NCBI GenBank assembly: GCA_019322815.1 | Contig: JAHWIB010000027.1 | Span: 1-16,925, forward strand | Direction of reading: 5' to 3' | Length of the DNA stretch: 16,925 bases | Source of the DNA: Candidatus Woesearchaeota archaeon | GTDB taxonomy: Archaea > Nanobdellota > Nanobdellia > Woesearchaeales > WJKL01 | Shown here: positions 6,866-13,205 of the stretch, piece by piece | Position numbering within the stretch: the stretch's first letter is position 1 | Layout: each line of letters opens with the position of its first letter | The notes under the pieces: model-generated | Databases searched by the model: none | Told to the model about the DNA's origin: nothing | Seen by the model: the letters and a program-made list of their open reading frames with translations, nothing else | Made by a program: the position numbers and the translations under genes

Positions 6866-7395
6866 GGAATCCTAGTCAATTTCTTAATCAGATAGTTTTC
6901 TTCATCATCTTTCAGTTTCTCTGCTTTTTTATCCAACTTAACTGGCTCTTTTTTCTCTTCTTTCTGAAAGCTGCCAATGCCTTCTGCTTCTTTTTTCAAT
7001 GTCAGTTCAACAGTTGACATCTCTTCTTCTGTTAATTGCTTTGGCTGCCATTGGAAATTCAAACCATCATTCTCATTTCTTGGGATAATATGAACACAAA
7101 CATGAGGGATTTCCTGGCCTGCTGCAACACCATTCTGTATAATTATATTTGTTCCCTGCGCTTTTACTCCTTCAAATGCTGCTATGCTTATCTTATTGAG
7201 TTTTTTGAACAAATCACCTAATTCAAAATCCGGGATCTGCTCAAGAATATTGTAATGTTTTTTAGAAAAAACCAATACATGGCCTTTTGAAGCTGGTCTT
7301 GGGTGCAGGATTGCCAAGATTTTATCATCTTCATAAATCCTTTCAACTTTTGCCTGTCCTTTTACAGCCTGACAGAAAACACATGTCTCAGTCAT
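6862..7395 (-). CDS. HIT-family protein with Cys in the central triad position
   Basis: This 177-residue HIT domain protein has Cys5-x2-Cys8 (CVFC, probable zinc ligands), the HPRPASKGHVLVFSKKHY segment and the terminal motif GQEIPHVCVHIIPR. Histidine triad proteins hydrolyse or transfer nucleotides through the middle His of HxHxHxx. Here the residues are His98, Cys100 and His102, so the nucleophile position holds Cys. About 60 residues of charged tail end in YLIKKLTRIP. The start overlaps the stop of the second HIT gene (ATGA), so the two are co-translated. Hydrolase activity is uncertain; nucleotide binding is plausible. Confidence 0.85.
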   Translation of the reverse strand: MTETCVFCQAVKGQAKVERIYEDDKILAILHPRPASKGHVLVFSKKHYNILEQIPDFELGDLFKKLNKISIAAFEGVKAQGTNIIIQNGVAAGQEIPHVCVHIIPRNENDGLNFQWQPKQLTEEEMSTVELTLKKEAEGIGSFQKEEKKEPVKLDKKAEKLKDDEENYLIKKLTRIP

Positions 7396-8195
7396 TTTAA
7401 TAATCTGGCTATATCATCTAAGCCAATTCCTCCTTCTTCAGATTCATTTTTCTTAGGTTTCTTTTTCTTTTTTTGAGAAGAGTCAGACTCGCTTTTGCTC
7501 TTCTGGTTAGGTTGTTTTTTCTCTGCTTTCTTTTTAACAGATTTCTTCTTTGGTTTCTTTTCTTTCTTGACATCTTTTTTTTCTATTGTCTCTAACTCTT
7601 CGATTTCTTTTTCTTCTTTTTCAGCCTCTGTTTCTTCTTTAATAGGTTCTTTTTCTTCAATCTCAACAGCTGATTTTTTGATTTTGAAAATAGTATTAAT
7701 CTTTTCTTGAACAACTTTTTTAACAGCAGAAATCTCTTCAGGAGATAAATCTTTTTGAGGAATATCTAATGGAAGCTTATCCCCTTGTTTTCTTGGGATA
7801 ATATGCACCATAAAATGCTGAGCTCTTTGGCCTGCTGCAATTCCATTTGCAATAAAGATATCAGTGCCTTCTGCTTTCAGAACTTTTAACATTGCATGGG
7901 AAAGCGCTTTTGCAACCATTGATAAATGAGCCAATTCCTCATCAGGAATCATCGGCATTATCTGATAATGCTCTTTTGGCATAAGGAGAAGATGGCCTGG
8001 ATTTGCAGGATTTATATCCAATACAGCAACACAGATATCATCTTCATAGATTTTTTTAGAAGAAACTTTTCCATCTATTATCTGGCAGAAGATACACTGC
8101 TTTTTTTGGAATTCCTTAAGCTCTTCAGGAGACATGTTTTTTAGTTTTTCCTGCAAAGCCTTTGCTTGTTCCTCTGTCATTTGCTGCTGAGGCAT
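7392..8195 (-). CDS. HIT-family protein with Met in the central triad position and a long charged tail
   Basis: This 267-residue protein has a helical N-terminal lead (about 1-32) and a HIT domain (about 33-160) with a CIFC zinc pair. Its tail is about 100 residues rich in Lys, Glu and Ser (about 165-255) and ends in GLDDIARLLK. The triad region reads GQRAQHFMVHIIPR, so His127 and His131 remain but Met129 replaces the catalytic middle His. Met cannot form the nucleotidyl intermediate, so a binding role is more likely than classical hydrolysis. It is the first gene of a two-gene unit. A TATA box at 8216-8227 lies about 26 nt before the ATG, predicting a leaderless mRNA. Confidence 0.85.
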   Translation of the reverse strand: MPQQQMTEEQAKALQEKLKNMSPEELKEFQKKQCIFCQIIDGKVSSKKIYEDDICVAVLDINPANPGHLLLMPKEHYQIMPMIPDEELAHLSMVAKALSHAMLKVLKAEGTDIFIANGIAAGQRAQHFMVHIIPRKQGDKLPLDIPQKDLSPEEISAVKKVVQEKINTIFKIKKSAVEIEEKEPIKEETEAEKEEKEIEELETIEKKDVKKEKKPKKKSVKKKAEKKQPNQKSKSESDSSQKKKKKPKKNESEEGGIGLDDIARLLK

Positions 8196-8278
8196 AACAG
8201 AAGAAAAATTGTTGTTTTATAAAAAATTAACTAAATTCATAGAAAAGTATTTATATAATTATTCTAATTTAAATATAA
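8196..8278. promoter_or_regulatory. Divergent promoters between HIT pair and DUF4234 gene
   Basis: For the minus gene the box at 8216-8227 (ttttttataaa when reversed) is about 26 nt from the ATG at 8195. For the plus gene tatttatataa (8248-8258) is about 26 nt before the ATG at 8279. Neither start has a ribosome binding site, so both mRNAs are predicted to be leaderless. Confidence 0.6.
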
Positions 8279-8797
8279 ATGGTAAACAACGAAGTTGTAG
8301 AATATATCAAAAGGCATAAATCTAAAGGATTTTCTGAAGATCAGATAAGAAATGTTCTTATTGAACATGGCCATTCTGCCAGAAATGTAAAAGAAGCAAT
8401 GAAGATTGCTGGTGGTGAAGCAGTTAAAAAAACAACTGAAATAAAAGAAAAGCCTATTAAAAGATCAGGAAATATTATTGGGATAAAAAGAAGAAATCCT
8501 TTTCTAGTATTCTTGTTTTCATTTATCACTGCTGGAGTTTATTATATATACTGGCTTGCATCAACAACAAATGAATTAAGAAAGAATTCAATGTCAGCAC
8601 CTAACCCATGGTTAATATTATTGTTCTTTGTCCCTTTTGTCAATATTATTGTATCATTGATATATTATTGGAAATACAGCAAAGCAGTTAATGAGATAAC
8701 AGGATTCAGCACTGGAGGACTTTTTGTATTATGGATATTTTTTTGGCCTATTGCAATGATTCTGTCTCAGATAGAACTCAATAAAAACGCAATGTAA
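8279..8797 (+). CDS. DUF4234 membrane protein with N-terminal helical motif
   Basis: This 172-residue protein begins with a small helical module (about 1-45, GFSEDQIRNVLIEHGHSARN), of the kind often attached to archaeal membrane proteins. A basic linker follows, then a DUF4234-like domain (about 70-172) with FSFITAGVYYIYWLASTTNE, a PWLILLFFVPFVN helix and a final FWPIAMILSQIELN helix. There are about three to four TM segments. The function of the family is unknown. It is first in a run of three membrane-protein genes, followed by the pilin. Confidence 0.8.
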   Translation: MVNNEVVEYIKRHKSKGFSEDQIRNVLIEHGHSARNVKEAMKIAGGEAVKKTTEIKEKPIKRSGNIIGIKRRNPFLVFLFSFITAGVYYIYWLASTTNELRKNSMSAPNPWLILLFFVPFVNIIVSLIYYWKYSKAVNEITGFSTGGLFVLWIFFWPIAMILSQIELNKNAM

Positions 8798-8807
8798 AGA
8801 GGTAAAA

Positions 8808-9359
8808 ATGGAAACAATTTATTTTAAACCTGCATTTAAATATCCTTTTAATAAGGCTTCTAGATTATTAAATATATTGTGGATATTTATTCCAATAATC
8901 GGCTGGTTTGCTTTGTTTGGTTATGGGATTACTATTGTCAAACATTTTCTGGAAAATGATTTTAAAGAACTGCCTAAATTGAGATTTGGAAAAAATCTAA
9001 AATTAGGTTTTTTGATGTTCTTTAAGTCAATACCTTTTATTTTTGTATTGATGATTGCATATCTTATTATAGGGCTCATTCCATTTATAGGAGGATTAGG
9101 AAATATGTTTATATCTATATTTGTAGTTCCAATTCTCACGATAAATTTCTTTAAAAAAAGAACAGTAGCTAGTTATTTTGAATTTGAAAAGCTTAATGCT
9201 GTTTTCAATAATTTAGGAGATTATGTAATTGCAGTATTAAAATCAATAGCTTTGCAAATAATATTTGTTCTGCTGAGTATTGTTTTAGTAGGAATACCTG
9301 CAGGAGCTTTTACAAAAAATATTTTTATAGCAGATTTTTATAGAAAGAATATAGAATAA
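8808..9359 (+). CDS. DUF4013-type membrane protein
   Basis: This 183-residue membrane protein has about five hydrophobic segments. After an amphipathic N-terminus come IPIIGWFALFGYGITIVKHF and LPKLRFGKNLKLG, a layout typical of DUF4013 proteins. Further helices follow, and the tail is short and charged. Function is unknown. It starts 10 nt after the DUF4234 gene, with a GAGGT ribosome binding site 6 nt before the ATG, so the two are co-transcribed. Confidence 0.7.
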   Translation: METIYFKPAFKYPFNKASRLLNILWIFIPIIGWFALFGYGITIVKHFLENDFKELPKLRFGKNLKLGFLMFFKSIPFIFVLMIAYLIIGLIPFIGGLGNMFISIFVVPILTINFFKKRTVASYFEFEKLNAVFNNLGDYVIAVLKSIALQIIFVLLSIVLVGIPAGAFTKNIFIADFYRKNIE

Positions 9360-9376
9360 ATTTTGAGGTGAATTAA

Positions 9377-9808
9377 ATGGCTATAACAGGATTAAGTGTT
9401 TTATTATCATTAATAATTACTACAATTTTTGTTTTTTTGAATGCTTTATTGTTGATGGCTTCTGCAGCAATATTTAAGCTAAAGGATAAAAGCTATAAGT
9501 CAGCATTATGGGTAACAGCTATATTAGGAGGAGCTAGTTTTATTATAGGTGTAATAATGGCGGTTATACCATCTGTAGCTCCAATAGTTGCCAGAATAAT
9601 AGGAATAATATTGAATTGGATAATTGTTGGCATTTTACTGGCATTATATTTAATCAAAACAAAATATAATCAAGAATGGGGAAAAGCAGCGTTAGTGTGG
9701 CTGGTATATACAGCATTTGCAGTGATAGTAAGATTGATTGCAGGAGCAATATTAATTGCAATATTTGTATCAATAGGGTTTGGTTCAGCGATGCTTGAAG
9801 CTATGTAA
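9377..9808 (+). CDS. Four-TM membrane protein of unknown family
   Basis: This 143-residue protein has four strongly hydrophobic helices (about 6-32, 42-66, 71-93 and 105-135) separated by short charged loops (KLKDKSYKS and KTKYNQEWGK). No catalytic motif is visible and I do not recognise a family. It follows the DUF4013 gene by 17 nt, with GAGGTGA before the ATG, and completes a three-gene membrane-protein operon. The next gene, the pilin, has its own promoter. Confidence 0.6.
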   Translation: MAITGLSVLLSLIITTIFVFLNALLLMASAAIFKLKDKSYKSALWVTAILGGASFIIGVIMAVIPSVAPIVARIIGIILNWIIVGILLALYLIKTKYNQEWGKAALVWLVYTAFAVIVRLIAGAILIAIFVSIGFGSAMLEAM

Positions 9809-9815
9809 ATTTTTT

Positions 9816-9833
9816 CAAGCGAAATATTTAAAT
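9816..9833 (+). promoter_or_regulatory. BRE/TATA promoter of the pilin gene
   Basis: The BRE-like gcgaaa (9819-9824) runs into tatttaaat (9825-9833), about 28-30 nt before the ATG at 9857. This supports a short-leader or leaderless transcript separate from the upstream membrane operon. Confidence 0.55.
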
Positions 9834-9856
9834 GTAAAGAAATAAAATATAATAAA

Positions 9857-10342
9857 ATGTATTTAATGAAAAATAAAAGAGGGATTTCACCATTATTAGC
9901 TACTGTTATGTTAGTTATTCTAGCAAGTGCATTAGGGGTTATTGCTATGAGTTGGGGCAGGGCCCAGTTAGAAGAAGGATCTTACTGTCCTGTTGTAATT
10001 GGATTAAAGATTATAGAATTAAATCAAGAGCCGCAGGTATGCAGGGCTGGATCAAGAGAAAATGGAGTAATAACTTTTCTTGTTGAAAATGGAGCTAATG
10101 TTGATATCCATTCATTAAATTTTAGAGTGATAGGTACTGAAGATATCTATACACTTGAGCTTCCTAATTCCAGGATTCAAAAAGGATATCCTTTGCTAAA
10201 GAATGTTCCTTATAATTATGATTTATTTGGAGAGGTTAGGCAGATTAAAATAACTCCTAGAATAGTTCTATTTCCTGGAGAAGATCCAGTATTATGCCCT
10301 GAGCAGGCATTGATCATAGAAGATATCAAGGCATGTAAATGA
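9857..10342 (+). CDS. Archaeal type IV pilin-like protein
   Basis: This 161-residue precursor starts with a class III signal peptide. The basic leader KNKRG is followed by the hydrophobic stretch ISPLLATVMLVILASALGVI, so cleavage by the prepilin peptidase is predicted after Gly9. The N-terminal helix then drives pilus assembly. The exposed domain (about 40-161) is mostly beta and has four cysteines (44, 62, 147 and 160), which could form two disulphides outside the cell. Met4 is an alternative start; both leave the cleavage site intact. Its last codons overlap the NFACT-R gene by ATGA. The probable processing enzyme is encoded at 5996. Whether it builds a pilus or only a pseudopilus is unknown. 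Confidence 0.85.
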   Translation: MYLMKNKRGISPLLATVMLVILASALGVIAMSWGRAQLEEGSYCPVVIGLKIIELNQEPQVCRAGSRENGVITFLVENGANVDIHSLNFRVIGTEDIYTLELPNSRIQKGYPLLKNVPYNYDLFGEVRQIKITPRIVLFPGEDPVLCPEQALIIEDIKACK

Positions 10343-11109
10343 GAGTTAAATTAGATGTTACTAAATCTTTAGAACAGAATGCAGAGGTTTATTTTGAAAA
10401 GGCCAAAAAGGCTAAGAAGAAGATAGCTGGAACTAAGGAAGCTATTGAAAAGCTTAAGAAGAAATTAGAAACCTTAAAAAAAGAAGAAGTTATTGAAAAG
10501 AAGAAAGTTGAAAAGATTGAAAGAAAAAAAGAATGGTATGAAAAATTTCATTGGTTTATTTCTTCAGAAGGGTTTTTGTGCATAGGAGGGAGAGATGCAA
10601 CTTCTAATGAGATTGTGATCAAGAAGCATACAGATAAAGATGATTTAGTATTGCATGCAGATGTTGCTGGAAGCCCTTTTTTTGTTATTAAAACAGAAGG
10701 AAAGAAAGTTAGTAATGCAACAATGGAAGAAGCTGCCCAGGCAACTGCTGTTTATTCAAGAGCATGGAAGGCAGGCATTTCCACTATAGAAGTTTTTATG
10801 GTCAATCCTGAACAGGTCAGCAAAGAAGCAAAAGCAGGAGAGTATATGGCAAAAGGAGCATTTATGATCTATGGAAAGAAATTGAAAAATTTTAATCCTG
10901 ATTTAAGATTAGCAGTAGGAATTAAAGATGGAGTTATAATTGGTGGAGCTGTTAATGCCATAAAGAAAAATGCTGATAAATTTGTTATAGTTGTTCAGGG
11001 TTCAGGGAAAACAGCTGCAATTGCAAAAAAGATACAGAAAAAGCTTGGCTGCGGAGATTTAGATGATATTATAAGGATGCTTCCTGCAGGAGGATGCAAA
11101 ATAGAATAA
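10339..11109 (+). CDS. Stand-alone NFACT-R (RqcH C-terminal) domain protein
   Basis: This 256-residue protein has a basic coiled-coil segment (about 14-65) and then the NFACT-R/DUF814 RNA-binding domain (about 66-185). Its signatures are KKEWYEKFHWFISSEGFLCI, GGRDATSNEIVIKKH and DLVLHADVAGSPFFVIK. Full-length RqcH/NEMF proteins are about 550-700 residues and start with the NFACT-N and HhH domains that bind the 50S P-site and recruit Ala-tRNA. Those domains are absent here, and no in-frame fragment lies upstream because the start overlaps the pilin stop (ATGA). It may act in ribosome quality control with a separately encoded NFACT-N part, or as a separate RNA-binding protein. The domain call is firm; the function is inferred. 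Confidence 0.85.
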   Translation: MRVKLDVTKSLEQNAEVYFEKAKKAKKKIAGTKEAIEKLKKKLETLKKEEVIEKKKVEKIERKKEWYEKFHWFISSEGFLCIGGRDATSNEIVIKKHTDKDDLVLHADVAGSPFFVIKTEGKKVSNATMEEAAQATAVYSRAWKAGISTIEVFMVNPEQVSKEAKAGEYMAKGAFMIYGKKLKNFNPDLRLAVGIKDGVIIGGAVNAIKKNADKFVIVVQGSGKTAAIAKKIQKKLGCGDLDDIIRMLPAGGCKIE

Positions 11110-11111
11110 GA

Positions 11112-11207
11112 GGGACTAAAATTGCATAGCAATTTTATGTCGCTTGAAGGTGTCAACTGACTTTTCAGTTGGGTGGCTGCGAGATTTCTAAATGACTTTT
11201 CTGTCTC
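11112..11207 (+). ncRNA. Structured GC-richer element (3' UTR, ncRNA or palindromic repeat)
   Basis: This gap between genes holds nested inverted repeats. GGGAC (11112-11116) pairs with GUCUC (11203-11207). taaaattgc/gcaatttta (11117-11137) forms a 9-bp hairpin with a 3-nt loop. TCGC (11140-11143) pairs with GCGA (11179-11182), enclosing caactga/tcagttg (11154-11171, 4-nt loop). The base composition is clearly richer in G and C than the flanks. A U-run (11210-11222) follows on the plus strand, so it is most likely the 3' end of the pilin/NFACT-R mRNA or a processed RNA. A repeat element is possible. There is no coding potential. Confidence 0.5.
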
Positions 11208-11208
11208 A

Positions 11209-11224
11209 CTTTTTAATTTTTTAT
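11209..11224 (+). terminator. U-run terminator after the structured element
   Basis: The sequence actttttaattttttatt gives two U-runs directly after the inverted repeats, which fits archaeal U-tract termination of the pilin/NFACT-R transcript. Confidence 0.45.
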
Positions 11225-11265
11225 TATAATAATTCTTTTTTAATCTGAACACTTTATTACAAATT

Positions 11266-11613
11266 ATGACTTATTATGCACAGCAGAAGTATAAGCCGAT
11301 AGATTCAGCTAGAATAAAATATCTTCTTGACAGGGAAAGAAGCTTAGTTGATTTTACAGACAGAGGACCAGACAAGGTTATTGAAAAAGTAAGGCTGCCT
11401 TGGGGATTTTATGGATATACCTATCTTGGGCATAATAAGATTTGGGTCAATGACAGATTAGATGAAACACCGGAAAAAAAGAAAAAAACATATTGGCATG
11501 AATTCAGGCATACTGATACAGAATATGAGACAAGAGTTCTTACTGACTGGGCTTTTGATATTGATGAAAAAAAATTAAGAATAAAGATTGATGAAAGTTA
11601 TAGATATAATTAA
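11266..11613 (+). CDS. Minimal HExxH metalloprotein, putative small peptidase
   Basis: This 115-residue soluble protein carries TYWHEFRHTDTEYETRVLTD. His78-Glu79-x-x-His82 is the HExxH zinc-peptidase motif, with Glu86 or Glu88 as a possible third ligand. It sits in a predicted helix, as in zincins. The protein is close in size to archaeal minigluzincins (about 100 residues), though I cannot confirm that family. There is no signal peptide or TM helix, so it should act in the cytoplasm. The first 75 residues (LVDFTDRGPDKVIEKVRLPW, then GFYGYTYLGHNKIWVND) look like the upper beta lobe. The ATG is about 26 nt from an AT box (11235-11245). Peptidase activity is inferred from the motif only. Confidence 0.6.
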   Translation: MTYYAQQKYKPIDSARIKYLLDRERSLVDFTDRGPDKVIEKVRLPWGFYGYTYLGHNKIWVNDRLDETPEKKKKTYWHEFRHTDTEYETRVLTDWAFDIDEKKLRIKIDESYRYN

Positions 11614-11649
11614 CAAAATAATTTTAAATAATAAAGACAAATTAATTTC

Positions 11650-12447
11650 ATGGCTAATGAAAAAGTAAGAATAATTGAGGAATTAGCTAGAATTCTGAAT
11701 GGATATAATGCAGCAAATAGTTTTCTGCAGATTATGTTTGTATATAAGAAGGTGAAGACTGGATTTTTTGTCCAAGGCGAAGAAAATAAAGAAGTTAGAG
11801 CTGTGTTTCGCCAGATTATACCTTTAGTAAAGAATTTAGGACTTTATGTTTCTTCTAAACATGGAGGATATATTACCCATGATTATAGCCTTTATAAATC
11901 TTGGAATGGTTCTGGTTTTTATTTTAAGAAAACAAATCTTGGTTCTTTTTATCTAGGTTATCCTGAATGCTGTGAAACTCAATTTATCATGGCCCCTGAT
12001 TTAATAGGTTTTAGTATCTATTATACTTTAAAGAGAGTGTTGATTGACAGAGATAAAGAAGCAGCAGCTAAATTTGATATGTTATTTAAAGATCTAATGG
12101 AAGTAGAGGAATATCATCCGTGTGTTGTTGGCTGTCCAGAAACTCACAAAAGAGCAGAGGTTTTTAAGGGGATTAGAAAAGAATTTTCTTCTTTTATTCC
12201 ATCTGATTATATGGTAAAACAAAAAGAAGCTGTCAGAAATATCATACTGGATATACTAAGAACTGTCAATTTTAGAAATGTTCAAAGAAGATTCAAGAAA
12301 AATCTTCCTTTATTGAAAAAAAGAAATCTTTCAGAACTGTTTTCCCTTACTGATGATTTTTTTAAAGAGATAGAGGAACTTCTTGCTAATCCACAGGCAA
12401 AAAAAAAATTGCTTGCTAAAGAAGAAGCATTTATTTTAGAGATATAA
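11650..12447 (+). CDS. DUF483-like cysteine-motif protein
   Basis: This 265-residue cytoplasmic protein has LGSFYLGYPECCETQF (Cys107, Cys108) and EEYHPCVVGCPETHKRAEVF (Cys158, Cys162, with His156 and His166 nearby). The GYPxCC block and the later Cys pair resemble the archaeal DUF483 family. They look like a metal or Fe-S site, but the function is unknown. The last third (about 195-265) is basic and helical (RRFKKNLPLLKKRN). The ATG lies about 24 nt after aattttaaataat (11620-11631), so the mRNA is probably leaderless. Its stop directly abuts the stop of the convergent GNAT gene. Confidence 0.6.
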   Translation: MANEKVRIIEELARILNGYNAANSFLQIMFVYKKVKTGFFVQGEENKEVRAVFRQIIPLVKNLGLYVSSKHGGYITHDYSLYKSWNGSGFYFKKTNLGSFYLGYPECCETQFIMAPDLIGFSIYYTLKRVLIDRDKEAAAKFDMLFKDLMEVEEYHPCVVGCPETHKRAEVFKGIRKEFSSFIPSDYMVKQKEAVRNIILDILRTVNFRNVQRRFKKNLPLLKKRNLSELFSLTDDFFKEIEELLANPQAKKKLLAKEEAFILEI

Positions 12448-12915
12448 CTAAGCCTTTTTCTTGAAATATTTATTGAATTCTGTAAATCCATGCTTTTCCC
12501 AGAATCTTATTGCAGGCTTGTCCAATGAATGTGTTGAAACTTGAATCCATTTGAATTTCTTCTTTTTAAACCATCTATCTGCCTGCTTGAAAAATTCTTT
12601 TGAGATCCCTTTTCCTCTGTGCTCAGGCAGAACAAAAAGTTCTGAGAAATAGCCTATTTTATTTTCCTTGATAAAGGGGTCTCTATGCTTTGTTTCTAGA
12701 AGCAGATAACCAACAATCTTTTTTTCTTCTGCAACAAGAAGCAGCTTGTCTTTTTTCTTCAATAAATCAATATAAAATCTGTTTGATTTGCTTTTCTTGA
12801 ACCATGACTTGTCCAGCTTGTCTGCAGGATCCATCTTATCCCATTTGGAAAAAAGTTTTAAAACTAGTTCTTTTATCTCAGGGATATCTTCTTTTTTTGC
12901 TTTTCTGATGTTCAT
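12448..12915 (-). CDS. GNAT-family N-acetyltransferase
   Basis: This 155-residue protein has the GNAT fold order. It opens with the beta1-alpha1 unit MNIRKAKKEDIPEIKELVLK. VAEEKKIVGYLLLETKHRD (about 61-79) gives the central strands. ELFVLPEHRGKGISKEFFKQ (about 92-111) is motif A, with the acetyl-CoA pyrophosphate loop HRGKGI. The C-terminal HSLDKPAIRFWEKHGFTEF is the usual neutral-charge/aromatic ending. The acceptor (protein N-terminus, amine or antibiotic) cannot be told. The very basic surface suggests a protein or nucleic-acid-linked substrate, but this is weak. A TATA box (about 12937-12945) lies about 26 nt before the ATG, predicting a leaderless mRNA. Confidence 0.85.
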   Translation of the reverse strand: MNIRKAKKEDIPEIKELVLKLFSKWDKMDPADKLDKSWFKKSKSNRFYIDLLKKKDKLLLVAEEKKIVGYLLLETKHRDPFIKENKIGYFSELFVLPEHRGKGISKEFFKQADRWFKKKKFKWIQVSTHSLDKPAIRFWEKHGFTEFNKYFKKKA

Positions 12916-12970
12916 ATTTTATACAAATAATCTATCAGATATAAACATTTCTACATCTTGTATATTTAAA

Positions 12971-12990
12971 AACCGAAAAATATTTATATC
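12971..12990 (+). promoter_or_regulatory. Strong BRE/TATA promoter before a non-coding leader
   Basis: The sequence aaccgaaaaatatttatatc has BRE ccgaaa (12973-12978) and TATA tatttata (12981-12988). Transcription should start near 13010. The next convincing protein start is about 165-200 nt further on, so this promoter makes a long leader. The flanking GNAT promoter faces the other way. Confidence 0.6.
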
Positions 12991-13019
12991 AGTTTATTCT
13001 TTAGTAAATTAATATACTA

Positions 13020-13205
13020 ATGTGTATATTATGGCTTATTTTGATTGCCAAGATCAATAGTTTTAGTCGAATGGACAAAACCACCCCAGCCATATTGAAA
13101 AGAGGAGACTTTTTCTTAAGTTATAATACTCTAATTATAAGGTGGAAATCTAAGATTTGTACGAAGTTTAAGCATGAACTCTTATCATTGCCATATAGTG
13201 GTTAA
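13020..13205 (+). CDS. Doubtful short ORF in the leader of the 13174 gene
   Basis: This 61-codon frame starts about 10 nt after the predicted transcript start and overlaps the next gene by about 30 nt. It begins with a hydrophobic stretch (CILWLILIAKI) and then a basic part. It has no family signature. A structured leader and a 9-codon frame at 13031-13060 overlap it. It may be only leader RNA, an upstream ORF controlling the next gene, or a small membrane peptide. I give it low weight. Confidence 0.2.
   Translation: MCILWLILIAKINSFSRMDKTTPAILKRGDFFLSYNTLIIRWKSKICTKFKHELLSLPYSG
13031..13093 (+). ncRNA. Predicted three-way-junction leader RNA
   Basis: The closing stem is AUGGCU (13031-13036) with AGCCAU (13088-13093). 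Inside are hairpin UUGAU/AUCAA (13041-13057, loop UGCCAAG) and hairpin GUUUUaGUC/GACAAAAC (13060-13081, one bulged A, loop GAAUG). The junction strands are UAUU, UA and CACCCC. It starts about 20 nt after the predicted start of transcription. No known riboswitch class is matched. It may be a regulatory leader for the 13174 gene or a small RNA. Confidence 0.4.

Noticed and set aside
10995..11252. Minus-strand frame over the 3' end of the NFACT-R gene
   Set aside because: It overlaps the conserved C-terminus and the inverted-repeat element and has no family features.
13031..13093. tRNA-like fold
   Set aside because: It has a 6-bp closing stem and two arms but no anticodon arm, no GUUCRA T-loop and no correct arm lengths.
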